Shown piece after piece: positions 22,021-33,941 of a DNA stretch of 64,000 nucleotides (positions within the stretch are counted from its first letter, which is position 1; each line of letters starts with the position of its first letter). The translations under genes and the position numbers were made by a program. The DNA lies in contig JAWZSP010000007.1 in assembly GCA_034401135.1 (NCBI GenBank), forward strand, positions 1,426,001 to 1,490,000, in the 5' to 3' direction. The notes under the pieces were generated by a model. The model was not told where the DNA came from, searched no databases, and saw only the letters and a list, made by a program, of their open reading frames with translations. The stretch is from Volutella citrinella (Eukaryota > Ascomycota > Sordariomycetes > Hypocreales > Nectriaceae).

Positions 22021-25011
22021 ATGTCGAAATCATGGAAGTCGACGCTGAGGCTGCCGCGATCGAGCTTCTCGTAAGTTGAGCTGCGAGTGGTGTCTGCCGC
22101 GAATGAGGCTAACCAAGGCGATGGTGATAGTGCTCGACCGAATCCCAAGCTCCAGCAACAGTGTTTACGCCAATGCACGGAAGACCTATACGAATGGCAA
22201 ACTAAAAACAGACCAGAGGAGGACACATTTATCCTCCACGATGGCCCCCCATACGCCAATGGCAACCTCCATGTGGGACACGCCATGAACAAGATCCTCA
22301 AGGACATGATTATCCGCGTCAAGGTGCAACAAGGCAGAAGAGTGGTTTACAGGCCGGGTTGGGATTGCCATGGCCTACCGATCGAGATGAAGGCCCTCGG
22401 ATCAAGCAACACCAAGGGCTTGACACCGATGCAGATTCGTGATACGGCTCGGCGCCTCGCTTCCAAGACTGTCAAGGAGCAGATGAAAGGATTTCAGTCA
22501 CTGGGTGTCATGGCCGACTGGGACAACAAGTGGACTACAATGGACCGGGAGTTCGAGATCAGGCAGCTGCGCGTGTTCCAAAACTTGGTGCGCCGGGGCC
22601 TTGTTTACAGAAAGCATAAACCCGTTTACTGGTCGACCTCGTCGCAGACTGCTCTCGCAGAGGCCGAACTGGAATACCGTGACGACCATCTGTCTACAGC
22701 TGCCTACATACGCTTCCCAATTGTTTCTGATTGGTCGTCAGTCCCCGGGCTAAACGACTTTCAGGGGCCTCTGTATGCCGCTATCTGGACGACGACCCCC
22801 TGGACTCTCCCGGCAAACAAGGCGATTGCTGTGCATAGGGATCTCACCTACTCCGTCATTCGGGTAGGCTCGGATGGCTATATTGTTGCACAAAGCAGAG
22901 TCGAAGCTATGAAGGAGATGCTACCTTCGTTTGAAGTAGTGGTTGAATCAGTTTGTGGTTCTGATTTGATTGGATTGCAATATCAGAACAAGCTACGTGG
23001 CAATGCCAGCCCCTCGAGCCCTATTATCGAGGCTGGCTTTGTTACAGCCGATTCGGGTACTGGTATGGTCCATGTGGCGCCTGGACACGGTCAAGACGAT
23101 TACGAGGCATGCTCAAAATACGGCATCGACGCATTCGCGCCCATTGATGATGCGGGGCACTTTACGAAAGATGCATACCCGGATGACCCAGAGAAGCTGA
23201 CCTCTGCCCCGTCAATTTTGGACGGAGGAAGCGGATCGGTGCTTGAGCTCATGGGAAATGACGTTATAGGCACTCATAAATTGCGCCACAAGTACCCATA
23301 TGACTGGCGAACAAAACGACCAGTGGTTATCCGTGCCACTGCTCAGTGGTTTGCAAACGTCGGAAGCATCAAGGACGATGCCCTAGCCGCCCTTCGCAAT
23401 GTCCGATTTGTTCCAGAAGGCGGCCGGGTTCGGCTAGAGAGCTTTATCAAAGGGCGAAGCGAATGGTGTATCTCCCGCCAGCGGTCATGGGGTGTTCCTA
23501 TTCCTGCACTCTATGACGAAGCTGGCAATGCTGTCATGACGCCCGAGACCATCGACCACATTATCTCCGTCATGCTTGAGCGAAGTTCCTCGGCCTGGTT
23601 TTCCGATAGCCCCGATGATCCGGCGTGGATTCCTTCCGGCCTGAGTGGCAAGTATCGACGAGGGACAGATACAATGGATGTTTGGTTTGACAGTGGCAGC
23701 AGCTGGGCTGAAACTGAGAAACAAGCGGACGTTTATCTTGAGGGTTCTGACCAACACCGAGGATGGTTTCAGTCCAGTTTGCTGACTTATGTGGCCACTC
23801 AAAAGTCAGACCAAAACCTGGACGAGCCGCTACCGCCATTCAAGACCCTTGTGACGCATGGCTTCACGCTAGATGGCCAGGGTAAGAAAATGTCCAAGTC
23901 TCTTGGCAATATGATCGTGCCTGACGAGGTCATGGCTGGGACCCTGCTCGGCCCGATGAAAGGCAAAGGAAAGGGCAAGACTCCACAGCGCTCTGATGGC
24001 TTAGGACCTGATGCTATTCGACTCTGGGCAGCCGGCGCCGACTTCACGTCCGATGTGCTAATAGGGCAGAAGATCTTGCAGCCTGTCCACACTTCTCTCA
24101 TCAAGTACCGTACTATTATCAAGATGCTTCTTGGGTCGCTTAACCAACAAGCGCGCCAAAGCGAGCTTACGAAGCTGGACCAGTTTGCTCTTGTGCAATT
24201 ATCGGACACAATGTCTCAGGTGCTGGATTCGTATGACAACTACGAGTTCCACCGGGCCACCAGTTTGATTAACCGATGGGTGGCAAATGATCTTTCCGCC
24301 TTTTACCTTGAAGCTCTCAAAGACCGTCTATACTGCGGCGATGGAGGGGGCATCGTGGAGCCTATTTTCATTGGATTCTTGCGTATGCTTGCCCCAATAA
24401 CCCCCTTACTTGTCGAGGAAGCCTGGTCCCATCGACCGGCTTGGATGGTGGATGATGCGTAAGTAAACTGTCACGAAAAAGAAAAAGTCGAGCACCCATC
24501 CTGACCAGAAACACTTTTTAGGTCATTGGAGAACCCTGCACGACAGTTGTATTCCTCGCCGCTGGTGGATCCGTCTCGCTTGACGGCTTCCCCGGATCAA
24601 TTGCAAAAGGATCTACCCATCATTGTCGCAATGAATACTGGAGTCAAGGCTACTCTAGAGCTCTCCCGTGGAGACAAGATGCTTGGCAGCTCGCTTCAGT
24701 CCTCCGTCATCTTGGAGGTGGAAAGCAGCCAAGTTGTTGAGGCATTGGAGAGATACGCGGATGAGCTGGACGCCATCTTCGTGGTCTCCTCTGTTGAGAT
24801 CAACAAGCCAGTGCCCGATTCAGCAGCATGGCATTATTCACAGGAGCTCGAGGTAATGGGCAGCAAGGTTAAGGTGCATGTCCTGCCTCCGAAACAAGAG
24901 AAGTGCTCAAGGTGCTGGCGATACGTAGCGCCTGCCGAAGATGAGCTTTGTGGGAGGTGCGAGGACGTTATTGAGGCCGGGGATGGAGCTGGAGCGGCGG
25001 CAGCGGCATGA
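22021..25011 (+). CDS. ISM1: Isoleucyl-tRNA synthetase, mitochondrial
   Basis: Three exons: 22021-22070, 22131-24458, 24522-25011; 955 residues. Introns are 60 and 63 nt (GTAAGT..ATAG and GTAAGT..TTAG). It charges mitochondrial tRNA-Ile. The basic N-terminus MSKSWKSTLRLPRSSFS looks like a mitochondrial presequence. Class I signatures: HDGPPYANGNLHVGHAMNK with the HVGH form of the HIGH motif (about residues 63-66), GWDCHGLPIE, the editing-domain block TTTPWTLPANKAI, and KMSKSLGN near residue 603. Right after KMSKS a basic GKGKGKTPQ insert precedes GPDAIRLWAAG. The C-terminal zinc-finger-like pair CSRCW and CGRCE is intact. Length fits mitochondrial rather than cytosolic IleRS (about 1070 and eukaryote-type). 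Confidence 0.96.
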
Positions 25012-26039
25012 GGTAGCGATCTGCGCTGGACTGTCGAAATGTACCTACATTGTAAAATACCCCTCAGCCATTGTAACATAGGTAGCCGCGCACATATGTC
25101 TGTATAACTGTATAACAATCCACCTGGACCTGCCATGTTTAGGCCCTGTTTCACTGACGCTGGGTTTACTTGAACTCATGATACATGCAACATTTGCCGC
25201 CGGGCCGGTGCCGGAGTGAGGATGGCCTCGTGCCGCACGGGCTTTGAAACGTCCAGATGACTTCCTCGTTTGGCTGGTGCCGGGGATTTTCATGTGATGA
25301 TGGAAAATCGACAACTGGGTTTCGGCCTAGCCATCAGTTTCCAGGCTTATCCCTGCTGCGCATGACCTCCACGTCGCGCCCCTTGGCCTACTAAGGTGTC
25401 GGCGTTACTACGATGCCACTGTAAGGGTACGACCAGTCCTTAAAGTGCCTTAGGAGGTTGTCATGCAACATGCAACGCTACCAACGACTAGGAGTACGTC
25501 CCTGCAGGCCAGCTGGCTTGTCTGCGTCATTGTCCGCCACCCACGGCTTCTCATTGCCCCCACTATGCTGTCGCTTGGCAACACATCCATCCCTACATCC
25601 ATTATTAAGGTATTAAAGCGCAGTGGCATAATAGGCTCAGTGGATTCAGCGCCTGAAGCACGCTGTTCGACCGCCTGGACTGCACCAAGGCCGAGCCTCC
25701 ACACCCCGCCAACATCCAATCCCGTCCGCCCCGTGATCAACTAAGACAAGGTCGGGCAGGGACCGTCTGCAAGGTGTATCCGTACCAACACCAGGACCAG
25801 TCCTTCATCCTTCAAGTGTCCAGTAAAGCTCGCGAGGCATCCTCCCTGAGGCAACAACCGCTGCCGCGACATCTTGCCTTCATTAACCAGCTCCTGGCCT
25901 TGGCTGCCCCCCCACTCCCCCAATCTACTGACGGTATTCTCTCCACACGCCTGGGACAATGCTGCACTGCTCCCAGCTTCGTCTCTGAGACAGCCGCTTT
26001 CCCGAGCATGCGCGCTGTGGCATGTGAAAGCCCTGCGAG
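25012..26039. other. Intergenic, 1.0 kb
   Basis: ISM1 3' UTR on the left and the promoter of the 1221-residue protein on the right (pyrimidine-rich, CAACAAC-type leader sequence near 25850). No gene seen; short frames on both strands are not coding-like. Confidence 0.5.
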
Positions 26040-29000
26040 ATGACGGATCAGCTTCACCCGCCGTCGGTGGGAGGCTACGGACGCCGAAGTCGCCCGGTGA
26101 CGCCAGAGGCTCCAGGCCGGTTTAGCTACGATCCCCCAGGCAGACGCGAGCCCAACACCATCAGCGAGCTGCTCAACGCCGCAGCGGATCGCCCGCAAGC
26201 CTTCTCCGACGACGAACTCCTCCCCCGATTCAGCCCCAGGAGCCGCGAGGCCGGTAACAGCGCCAGCTCAAGTGCCGCCCGAGCGAGACGAACTCGACGC
26301 GCACACAAGCCGCAGTCGAATGGCGCGTTCCTCCTCCAGGAGGCCGTGGCCAGCGACGACGACAATGGCACCCAGCAGCGCCCGCTACGCAGTCGGGGGC
26401 GACTCTTCGCCGACCAGGTCTTAGCCGATACGCAACAGGGTCAAGGCCTGGGAATCAACGCGGGAGCCGGCAACCGGGCCCGGGTTGTGTCCCCCGATAC
26501 CTCCCAAGAGGACCTGTTTGTTAGGAAACGAGATGGCCACCGCTCGAGGCCTCAAACCTCCCAGCAAGCCTCAGCCGCGTTGGACGTCGACTCTACTCAG
26601 ATTGTGAATATGGCCCTGAATCTTAGCGAATCAAGAAGAATAGCATCTCGGCGGAACTTCAGTCGTGCAAACCCTCCTCGGCTAGCCCCTGTCCAGGACA
26701 CTTCGGCGGGAAGTAGCAACTTGAAGACACACCTACAGCAGCAAAGAAAGACGAACCGGAACGCATCTCCCAACCCGAACCAGTCCCTTGCGCATCGCCT
26801 TCCTGGCGTCAGGTCAAACAGTCCACTCAGACCACCCTTTGATACCAATCCCGATAGTTCTTACCGCTATCACTTCTCTACGTCGACCCTCTCAAGAGCG
26901 CAGAAGGCCAGGGAGCATCTTGAGCTAATGGCACAGCATAGACGTCTTTTGGAGACTCTCCCGCCGCTGAAACCAGGGTTTGACAGACCAGCCGCTGCCA
27001 GCCCACCGGACTCCCCTTTGCAATCCAAACCATTCAGATTCGGTGCCGGGACTTTCATGGTTACAGGTGGACGAGAGTACAACCCCTTGCAGTATATTCG
27101 AAACCGCAAAGTCAGAGCTAGGGAGCGAATGGCTATAGACGGAGAAGCGCAGGGCTTTGGTGACGTTGAGTCTGTGAAACTTTGGATTGAAAAGGCGGCA
27201 TCGTCCTCCGATTTGGATCTCTCTGAGGGTGGCTCTACACTTCCCCCATTTCCTGGGGCTGAGGATTTTGATTCTCAAATCTCACCCGATACTGCCCCCA
27301 AGGCGGCTTCTCGCCTTCGACGCCCAAGGGTGGATTGGTTCTTTGAGCCATGCGACATGATCGCGGATGCATACTGGTTGGAACAGGACCATCACAAGCA
27401 ACTCATCGAAGATCGCCACTGGCGAAAGATCTTTCCACAAGTCGCGGATGCAGCTCAAACATTACCTAGACAGGCGGAAGAGCCAGAACCGCCTGCGCCC
27501 TCGACTTCGACACAAGCCCCAGAGGAAGCAGAATTGCCCGTCGAAACCAAGGACCCGGACTTACCCACACTGGAGCTCGAAGGATCCCATGGAAGCACCA
27601 GAATACGAGCCAAACAGAAGCTTCATGATATGGGCCCTTTTCATCGCCACACTAGTTCCTCTCATAGTCATCACGGCCATCATGATTTCCTTCGAAAGCG
27701 GAGGGATTCCATTTCAGATTCTTCTGATAGTGAGCCAGAGCTGGCTGGGGAAAAAACGAAGCGAACAAGGCGGCACCGTGCCAGTACCCTCTCTAGCAAC
27801 CCAAACGAACTGCTTGAAAAGCAGATGATGGAGATGATTGCCCAGGAAGAAAGGCAACGACTCTCTAACGTCATAGAGACCGAAGCAGAGCACCACCAAG
27901 GTGAGAGTTCGGTCACTCCCGAGCTCGGGGGTTTGCTATCCAAGACGAATAGTCAAAAGAAAAGACAAAGTAGTCAAAGGAAATGGTCCTTGACTGACGA
28001 CTCGGATCAAAAATCTATTCGAGAAGTGCCCACTGTTGGGGCGGCCCCGGGCTTCAATCTGGGTAAACAGGACTTTGAGCGCTCCAGAATCACAAAGCCG
28101 AGGGTCGAGGACATTGATTCTCCTCAGCCCATGTCGCCAGAGCTCCATGCGACCCAGCACAACCTACCAGCGGTATCCGCTGGCATAAATCTGTCCGCCC
28201 CGTCGAGCCGGTCCGCCTCACCAGCACGGAATCCTTTTGCTAAAGTCAAACATATTTTCCGTGAAAAGAACCGAGAAGACGAGGTTGAACCAATGGCCAC
28301 TGGACCCGAGGACTCGGACCACAAAGCTGCGGCTGATGAACCCTCCTCGCCGATCGATGGCACGACTTCGCCAGCACGCCAGCTTTCCATTACCAGACCT
28401 GCATATGGTGGTCACCGACATCACCGCAGCACAAGCAGTGTGAAGTTGAGAGCTGAAGACCCAGTTGGTCTCCGGGGAATGTTCAAAGGCCCTCGCATCG
28501 ATACCGTCATTCGTGGTGGAGTGTCAAGACTGGGAGATATGCTTTGGAAGAAAGACGGTTCTTTCGACATTCCACCCGAGGCCTTCTCAACAGACGAGTC
28601 TGAAAACGATCAAGCGCGAGGTAGAGGCAGAGCCTCGCTCCAACTATCTCGAACGAATTCGAGGAGGAATCGAGCTGAAGCCCAGAACACAAAACATTTC
28701 CTGGACGCCATGCCTCAGTTTCAGCACGTCTCCGAGATACAGGGCAAAGTCGGCGGCTTCGAAAACAAGAAGCCGGGACAGGAAACGGCCAGGGCACCAG
28801 GCCAACAGACTGGGCCGCGACAGCCCCTCAGGTTGGACGTGCCAAACTCTGCTGTTCCCCCATCCGTGCCGTTGAACGATGGCGGGCAAGCTGCCGGAAC
28901 TGATTCAGGTGACTCGAAATCCCGCCAAGAAGGAGGTATTCGTGGAGGCGGCAACAAGAACCTTGTTCTACCAGAAGTGCCCAAATTCGACATGGCAAGA

Positions 29001-29705
29001 AAATGGTCTATTGCGGACCGTAGCTCGCCCCAGGAGCTTCGACTGTCAAAGAGAGAGATTGCCAGGTTAAGAGCCTACATTCTGTCGTCTGGGATCACGG
29101 CAATGGAGATATCTCGTCGATCTTACGAGCCCAAGAGGCCCCTTGCCAACGGCACCTTGAAGAATCCCAAGGCCTCGGCTCGTTCGAGCATCCAAAGTAT
29201 CCCATGGGCGGAAATAGCCAGGTTGACGCCAGCTGCGTCGCTGCCATCAGATGAACAGATACCCCACTGCGAACATTATCCTTTAGCAAGCCGTACTCTC
29301 GGAGTTGCTGTGGAGACGTCGATTGAAAAGTGGCAAGACTCAACTGATCAATTCACTAGTCGCACTCGGCCGAAGCTTGAAGAGCGGATCTGGTGTGTTC
29401 GGTCGCGCATCGCAGATGAACTCTCTGGAATGACAGGCCAGGCTGCCGATCATGCGGATGAAACAGGCAAGGACCTGGCGCTCGGACAGCTTCTCAAGGT
29501 CAAGCACGTTACGGATCTCATTGAGACCATGATGCGAAACCGACGCAGGAGATTCAGATGGCTACGCCGTGGCGGTTGGTCCATTGTGGAGTGGATGCTG
29601 GTGGGCATCATGTGGTATGTATGGCTCATTGTCACCATCTTCAGACTCTTCCTGGGCGTGGGGCATGGCATCCTGGGAGGCGTGCGGTGGTTGCTATGGC
29701 TGTGA
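26040..29705 (+). CDS. Large conserved fungal protein with C-terminal membrane anchor
   Basis: Single exon, 1221 residues, start MTDQLHPPSVGGYGRRSRPV. About 80% looks disordered: Ser/Arg/Pro-rich N-terminal third, Glu/Pro-rich linkers and a Ser/Asp-rich RRDSISDSSDSEPE patch. Islands that look conserved are FMVTGGREYNPLQYIRNRKV (about 337-356), RVDWFFEPCDMIADAYWLEQ (about 428-447), VGLRGMFKGPRIDTVIRGGV (about 808-827) and a C-terminal domain from about 975 (LRLSKREIARLRAYILSSGI). Near the end comes RRRRFRWLRRGGW, followed by a hydrophobic hairpin-like tail (SIVEWMLVGIMWYVWLIVT). Arg-rich flanks suggest anchoring with the bulk cytosolic. I considered yeast Mtc4 as a relative but cannot support it. 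Function unknown. Confidence 0.85.
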   Translation: MTDQLHPPSVGGYGRRSRPVTPEAPGRFSYDPPGRREPNTISELLNAAADRPQAFSDDELLPRFSPRSREAGNSASSSAARARRTRRAHKPQSNGAFLLQEAVASDDDNGTQQRPLRSRGRLFADQVLADTQQGQGLGINAGAGNRARVVSPDTSQEDLFVRKRDGHRSRPQTSQQASAALDVDSTQIVNMALNLSESRRIASRRNFSRANPPRLAPVQDTSAGSSNLKTHLQQQRKTNRNASPNPNQSLAHRLPGVRSNSPLRPPFDTNPDSSYRYHFSTSTLSRAQKAREHLELMAQHRRLLETLPPLKPGFDRPAAASPPDSPLQSKPFRFGAGTFMVTGGREYNPLQYIRNRKVRARERMAIDGEAQGFGDVESVKLWIEKAASSSDLDLSEGGSTLPPFPGAEDFDSQISPDTAPKAASRLRRPRVDWFFEPCDMIADAYWLEQDHHKQLIEDRHWRKIFPQVADAAQTLPRQAEEPEPPAPSTSTQAPEEAELPVETKDPDLPTLELEGSHGSTRIRAKQKLHDMGPFHRHTSSSHSHHGHHDFLRKRRDSISDSSDSEPELAGEKTKRTRRHRASTLSSNPNELLEKQMMEMIAQEERQRLSNVIETEAEHHQGESSVTPELGGLLSKTNSQKKRQSSQRKWSLTDDSDQKSIREVPTVGAAPGFNLGKQDFERSRITKPRVEDIDSPQPMSPELHATQHNLPAVSAGINLSAPSSRSASPARNPFAKVKHIFREKNREDEVEPMATGPEDSDHKAAADEPSSPIDGTTSPARQLSITRPAYGGHRHHRSTSSVKLRAEDPVGLRGMFKGPRIDTVIRGGVSRLGDMLWKKDGSFDIPPEAFSTDESENDQARGRGRASLQLSRTNSRRNRAEAQNTKHFLDAMPQFQHVSEIQGKVGGFENKKPGQETARAPGQQTGPRQPLRLDVPNSAVPPSVPLNDGGQAAGTDSGDSKSRQEGGIRGGGNKNLVLPEVPKFDMARKWSIADRSSPQELRLSKREIARLRAYILSSGITAMEISRRSYEPKRPLANGTLKNPKASARSSIQSIPWAEIARLTPAASLPSDEQIPHCEHYPLASRTLGVAVETSIEKWQDSTDQFTSRTRPKLEERIWCVRSRIADELSGMTGQAADHADETGKDLALGQLLKVKHVTDLIETMMRNRRRRFRWLRRGGWSIVEWMLVGIMWYVWLIVTIFRLFLGVGHGILGGVRWLLWL

Positions 29706-30475
29706 AGGTGGTTTGGCGTGCATGATGAGATGGATGGGTGGTGTCATCCATGTCTGTATACTACTAGTGCCAGTAAGGTAGTCCTTCTGGTACGTGGCGG
29801 TGGCCTCAACAAAGGGTTGTTGGCCTCTCACCAGCTCGATTCTCGACTTCCATCTCCTTTTTACATCTCCTTGTCGTTTTCTTCTTACTTTCTTGTTTTC
29901 CTCTTTTAATCTGTCGACTTTTAATGTTTCTCTTGCATTGGATACGAATGCATCGACTTTGATACCCCTTTCAACAGAAAAAGGCATGGAGAGCAATATG
30001 GCACTGGTGGCCCAGAGGTGAGCAAGCATGAGCAGGAGGAGGGGGAGCGGGGCACGCATGGCATGGCATGGCATGGCGTGGTGGTAGCATAGTCTCGGAG
30101 TCACCCAGACGCTGCAATCGTTTTCTTCTTCTTCGTCTTTCTTCATTTCTGCTGTTTCGTCCCCATTAAAATTACCCTGCGACTTTGAAACTACAAGACC
30201 TATCTTCTCCATCCTTAGGTATTGGCTAGACAAGACACAACAAGACAAGCTACTCTCCTTGTTCCTCTAACTCTCGTCGCACCCCCTCATTACGCTTCTC
30301 GCCTCCCAAAACGAAGCGACACGGCCTGGTTTTGTCTGACATGTAGCAATGCCTGCCCGGTCTTACGCAGCGGCTAGTAACACAGGTATGAGAGACAACA
30401 TGGGACAAAGGGAATATGTGTTGGGCAACATGTGGGTAAACGTAGTCAGACAAATGTTGATACAATCCGTCTTGA
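29706..30475. other. Intergenic between convergent genes
   Basis: 3' regions of the 1221-residue gene and SAC1. Contains a GCATG pentamer repeat at about 30056-30080 and pyrimidine-rich tracts near 29860-29910. No gene seen. Confidence 0.55.
30056..30080. repeat. (GCATG)4-5 pentanucleotide repeat
   Basis: Four GCATG units followed by a GCGTG variant, in the 3' spacer between convergent genes. Confidence 0.75.
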
Positions 30476-32768
30476 TCATTCAATCCTCTTCTTGCCCTCC
30501 TCGGCATTGAGGTAGCGCGCTGTGCTCAGCCCACGCTCGTGCTTGACCACTAGCGAGCCAATGACGGCATCCTTGCGCGCCTTGGAGAAATGCTCGTTGT
30601 AACCCTCCTGAGCAAACGGCCGGGGGTTCAGGCGCGGCCAGTTGACCTGAGCATCATTGTTAGTTTTTGGTGCAAGGGTGGCAGGGACTGTTGTGACTTA
30701 CATAGAGCATGCCGTGGGTCCAGATGAAACTAAAGGACCACAAGGCGACAGCAGCCCAGAAGAAGAGGAAGATGCGGATGGGCAGGACGCTGGCGTCTGG
30801 GGCACGGCGGGTGAAGAGACCGACAAGGATGATGAAGACGCTGAAGGCCAGGATGTAGGGAATAGCCTGGATGAGAATAGGGCGGCGGTCGGTGAAAACG
30901 AGGGTAGTGCCGATGTTGGTGGCGCCAGGGCGGTAGGCACCGAGGAACAGGTCATACGAATCCTGGCGAGGCCCGTCGAGGAAGTTGTTGCGGAAGTATC
31001 GGGTCAGGCCGATGCGGCCGTCTTGAAGGGCGCCGACCTTGGTGCGCTTGCCGGTGCGGGTAACGTCCGTCTTCATGGCGCCAGTGCCGGAGTAGGCGGT
31101 GGACACGACATCGGCGTTGTCGGCCCACAGGTTGCGGAAGAGGTTCTCAAAGTCAGGGTCCTCGTCGCGGAACGAGGAGCCGCGGGACATGAAACCGACG
31201 TCCTCAAAGATGCGGTCAAGGACGTGGCGTGCAAACATGCTCTGAACAACGTTGGTACGATCCAGGCAGTCCATGCAGTTGGTGCGCATGACGCTAGTCT
31301 GGAAGTTGCGGGCGTCAACAGTTCCATTCATGCTTGATGGCGTGTCAACTGCACGGAAGTATCCTTGCTTATCCATGGCATCAGAGAGCCTCTCAATGAG
31401 GTTGTATGCCTTATCCATCCTCATGCCCTTGGTCTCGGTGTGATAGTCGAAGTAGACGTAGTGTAGACGGTCGAATTCTTGGAGCTTCTTCTCGGGCTGG
31501 ATGGTTGTGAACTTCTCGTCCGTAAGCATATCGGCCTCGCGCCGCTCCTTGGGGGATGTGAGAAGCTTGTCGACCATCTTCTCATACGACTCTTTGACCT
31601 TGCTCTCGCGGCCCTTGTGGTTCACAAGGTTGATCATGTAGTTGTCGCCATACAGCCGGATCTGCTCGTCAAAATGCTTCGCAGCAGCCGAGAATGCTGA
31701 ATCGATGCTGCGGATCTGAATCTTGGGTGTGTACTTGAGGCTGTTGATCTCTGCCCAGAACGTGGGGACACTGCCACGAGTCTGTACGTAGGAGAAGATC
31801 TGCATCTCCTGGCCCGAGCCAGCACCAAACTTGCCGCTCTGCATGTCCGAGCTTCCCGCATAGCCACCCAGGCCGCTGTTGCTGTCGTTGAGAATAACAA
31901 TCTGCTCTGTTTCGTTGTAGTTGGCAGCATGGCCTTCCTCATCCAAGCCACGGGTGAAGTACCTTGTGCCTCCTCGGTGGCGCGATCGTCGAGAGATGAG
32001 GGCGAGAGTCAGGGGGTTGCTCTTGAAGGTCGTGGTCTTGATCTCAAACATGCCAAAAATGCATGGCAGGATGAAGGGGTCGATTCCGGGCTGCGAACCG
32101 GGTTGGGACCTCGAACCGCGGAGGCGGAAGTCGATGAGGTCCTCCTGGAGGTATTTGTTGAAAAAGAAGCGGTCATCGGTCCGCATCCACAGGGGTTGAG
32201 AGGCGTCGGACTGGGCTTGGCGCTGAAACGAGTTTGTGAGGTCGATAGAGTAGGAGAAGTAAAGCGGCGCCTGGGCAAGGAAGGTCTTGAGGAGCTCGAT
32301 GAAGACATCCTCGTCGGGATCGTGGACAAGTCGCTCTCGCATCGGCAGGACCTCCGTAGCCCCAACTTTGTACACCATGTGGCCTTTGAGGCGGCCCATG
32401 GGCTGAGCCTTGGTGACGAAAACAACATACTTGTCTGTGATTTTGTGTGGTCAGTTCCGTAATTTTATTATTGTTTTAATCTATCGAGGAACACCGCCGG
32501 ATCCTAGCAAAATAGGACATGAGGGAACAGGAGACGACATACCGAGTCGCAGCTGGATTACACCAAGAATTCCAGCGATGCTCGACACTCGCAGGGCACG
32601 CTTCGCAGACTGGCCACCATTTTCGGAAAGGCGCACGTCGCCGGTTGGGCGATCTATCACAAGAGCGGGCGCATCGGGAGAGGAAGGCGATGTGAAGGTA
32701 TAGGAGTCGTTGGCAACCTTGACGTTGATGTCGCGGTAGGGGAGTTTGGTGGCATTCAGGCCGGCCAT
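30476..32768 (-). CDS. SAC1: Phosphoinositide phosphatase Sac1
   Basis: Three exons: 32768-32543, 32434-30702, 30646-30476; 709 residues. Donors GTATGT and GTAAGT, acceptors ACAG and TCAG. Sac1 dephosphorylates PI4P (also PI3P and PI(3,5)P2 in vitro) at the ER and Golgi. The start MAGLNATKLPYRDINVKVAN lies at 32768. The SAC domain holds the catalytic CX5R motif in NCMDCLDRTNVVQS near residue 460, and NLWADNADVVSTAYSGTGAM follows. Two C-terminal hydrophobic segments (IPYILAFSVFIILVGLF and IFLFFWAAVALWSFSFIW) anchor it in the ER membrane. The last exon encodes the cytosolic tail NWPRLNPRPFAQEGYNEHFS, ending in KKRIE. The protein is somewhat longer than yeast Sac1 (623) through inserts such as the Ser/Gly-rich loop around residues 265-290. 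Confidence 0.97.
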
Positions 32769-33941
32769 TGTCGGTGAGGGTGACGTCGAGCGCCGGCGAT
32801 GAAACTGAGAAGACAGTTCTAGACTTCGTCCAGTTGCGGGCAGGCGGCCGGATTGGGCGAATCTGCACACAAGAGATGGCAGGGCGGGATGGTGGTGAAG
32901 CTCGACGCGGCGCGAGGCTTGCGGGATTGAGATAGTGAACAGCAGTAATTACCAGATGTTAGCTCGCACTAACCACAGGAACTGGCCTCCACAGACGGTG
33001 AGGCCAGCGAAGCTTCAGCCACATAAGGTAATCCACAGCAACGACGCACGATGCAAGACGGGAGGGTACGGAGGTACCTCCCAGTAGCGCTGTAGGTACG
33101 TCATGGGTGAAATGGGAGCTGGGTACCGGGTACATGCGATAGGCTGGGCCTGTCGATGGTGGGATGGGCCAGCACAGGAACAGCACAACAATGGAAGTCC
33201 TGCTGATGCCCTTGGGGGGACCGTGGCCACGCTTGGCACCGTTCCAGTGCTATGGTGCCACGGGCGCAGGTGGCCCGGCCTCGATGCACCCAAGTTGGGA
33301 TGAAGTACCCGGTACCACCTAGTTCGAGTGGATAAGATTGGGCGCAGCTGATTGCGCATGCGTCAGTCAGTCGCCAGGACCCCAGGAGTTAGAATGAACT
33401 AGTTGCCGCCGGCCACTGGGTGGCTCCGCCGTACCCAGGTGAGCCGGTTGCCCACCCAGCACAGGCACCCCGCTAAATGTCGACCAAGAGCCCTGGGGGT
33501 ACCAACCTGGTGCCGCGGAGCAGCACCTGAAGGAGAGTAGCAGCACGAGAGGCAGGCCGCGCAGGTGGTGCCAAGGCATCCGAGTAACTGCCCTCGCTCA
33601 CTGACCAGGCTGCCAACCCGACTATTGCTCTTAGCCTCTTCAACATCGCCGTCTCCCAAAGAACCCGACCTCGCCTCCCTTCCAACATCACAAGCATCAC
33701 CTTCAACACTCACCGGCTGCCGTGCCCCTGCGCCTCTCATTCCCGCACAGCACCTGCTCTCTTGCGCTCCTCCTCGCCGCTGCGATAGACACATCCGCGA
33801 TCCGCCAGCTCCACATCGTCGACCAGGCCACGTCCGTTCCCTCAACGCTCAATCCCTCCGCCGCCACCATCGCCTCGGCAGCTCTGCCACCCTGTTTCGC
33901 ATCATCAGTCTCCGTCTCGATCCTCCAGTCGCGCGTTCGCC
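32769..33941. promoter_or_regulatory. Divergent promoter region, SAC1 / Rab5
   Basis: 1.17 kb between start codons, no gene seen. The right 300 bases are strongly pyrimidine-rich with CCTCC/TCTCC blocks, as in a 5' leader of the Rab5 gene. The central part has GTACC-containing short repeats (for example GGGTACCGGGTAC near 33121 and CCCGGTACC near 33309). Confidence 0.5.

Noticed and set aside
30657..31337. 226-codon open frame antisense to SAC1
   Set aside because: Gly/Val/Ala/Glu-rich shadow of the SAC1 coding strand; no family motif.
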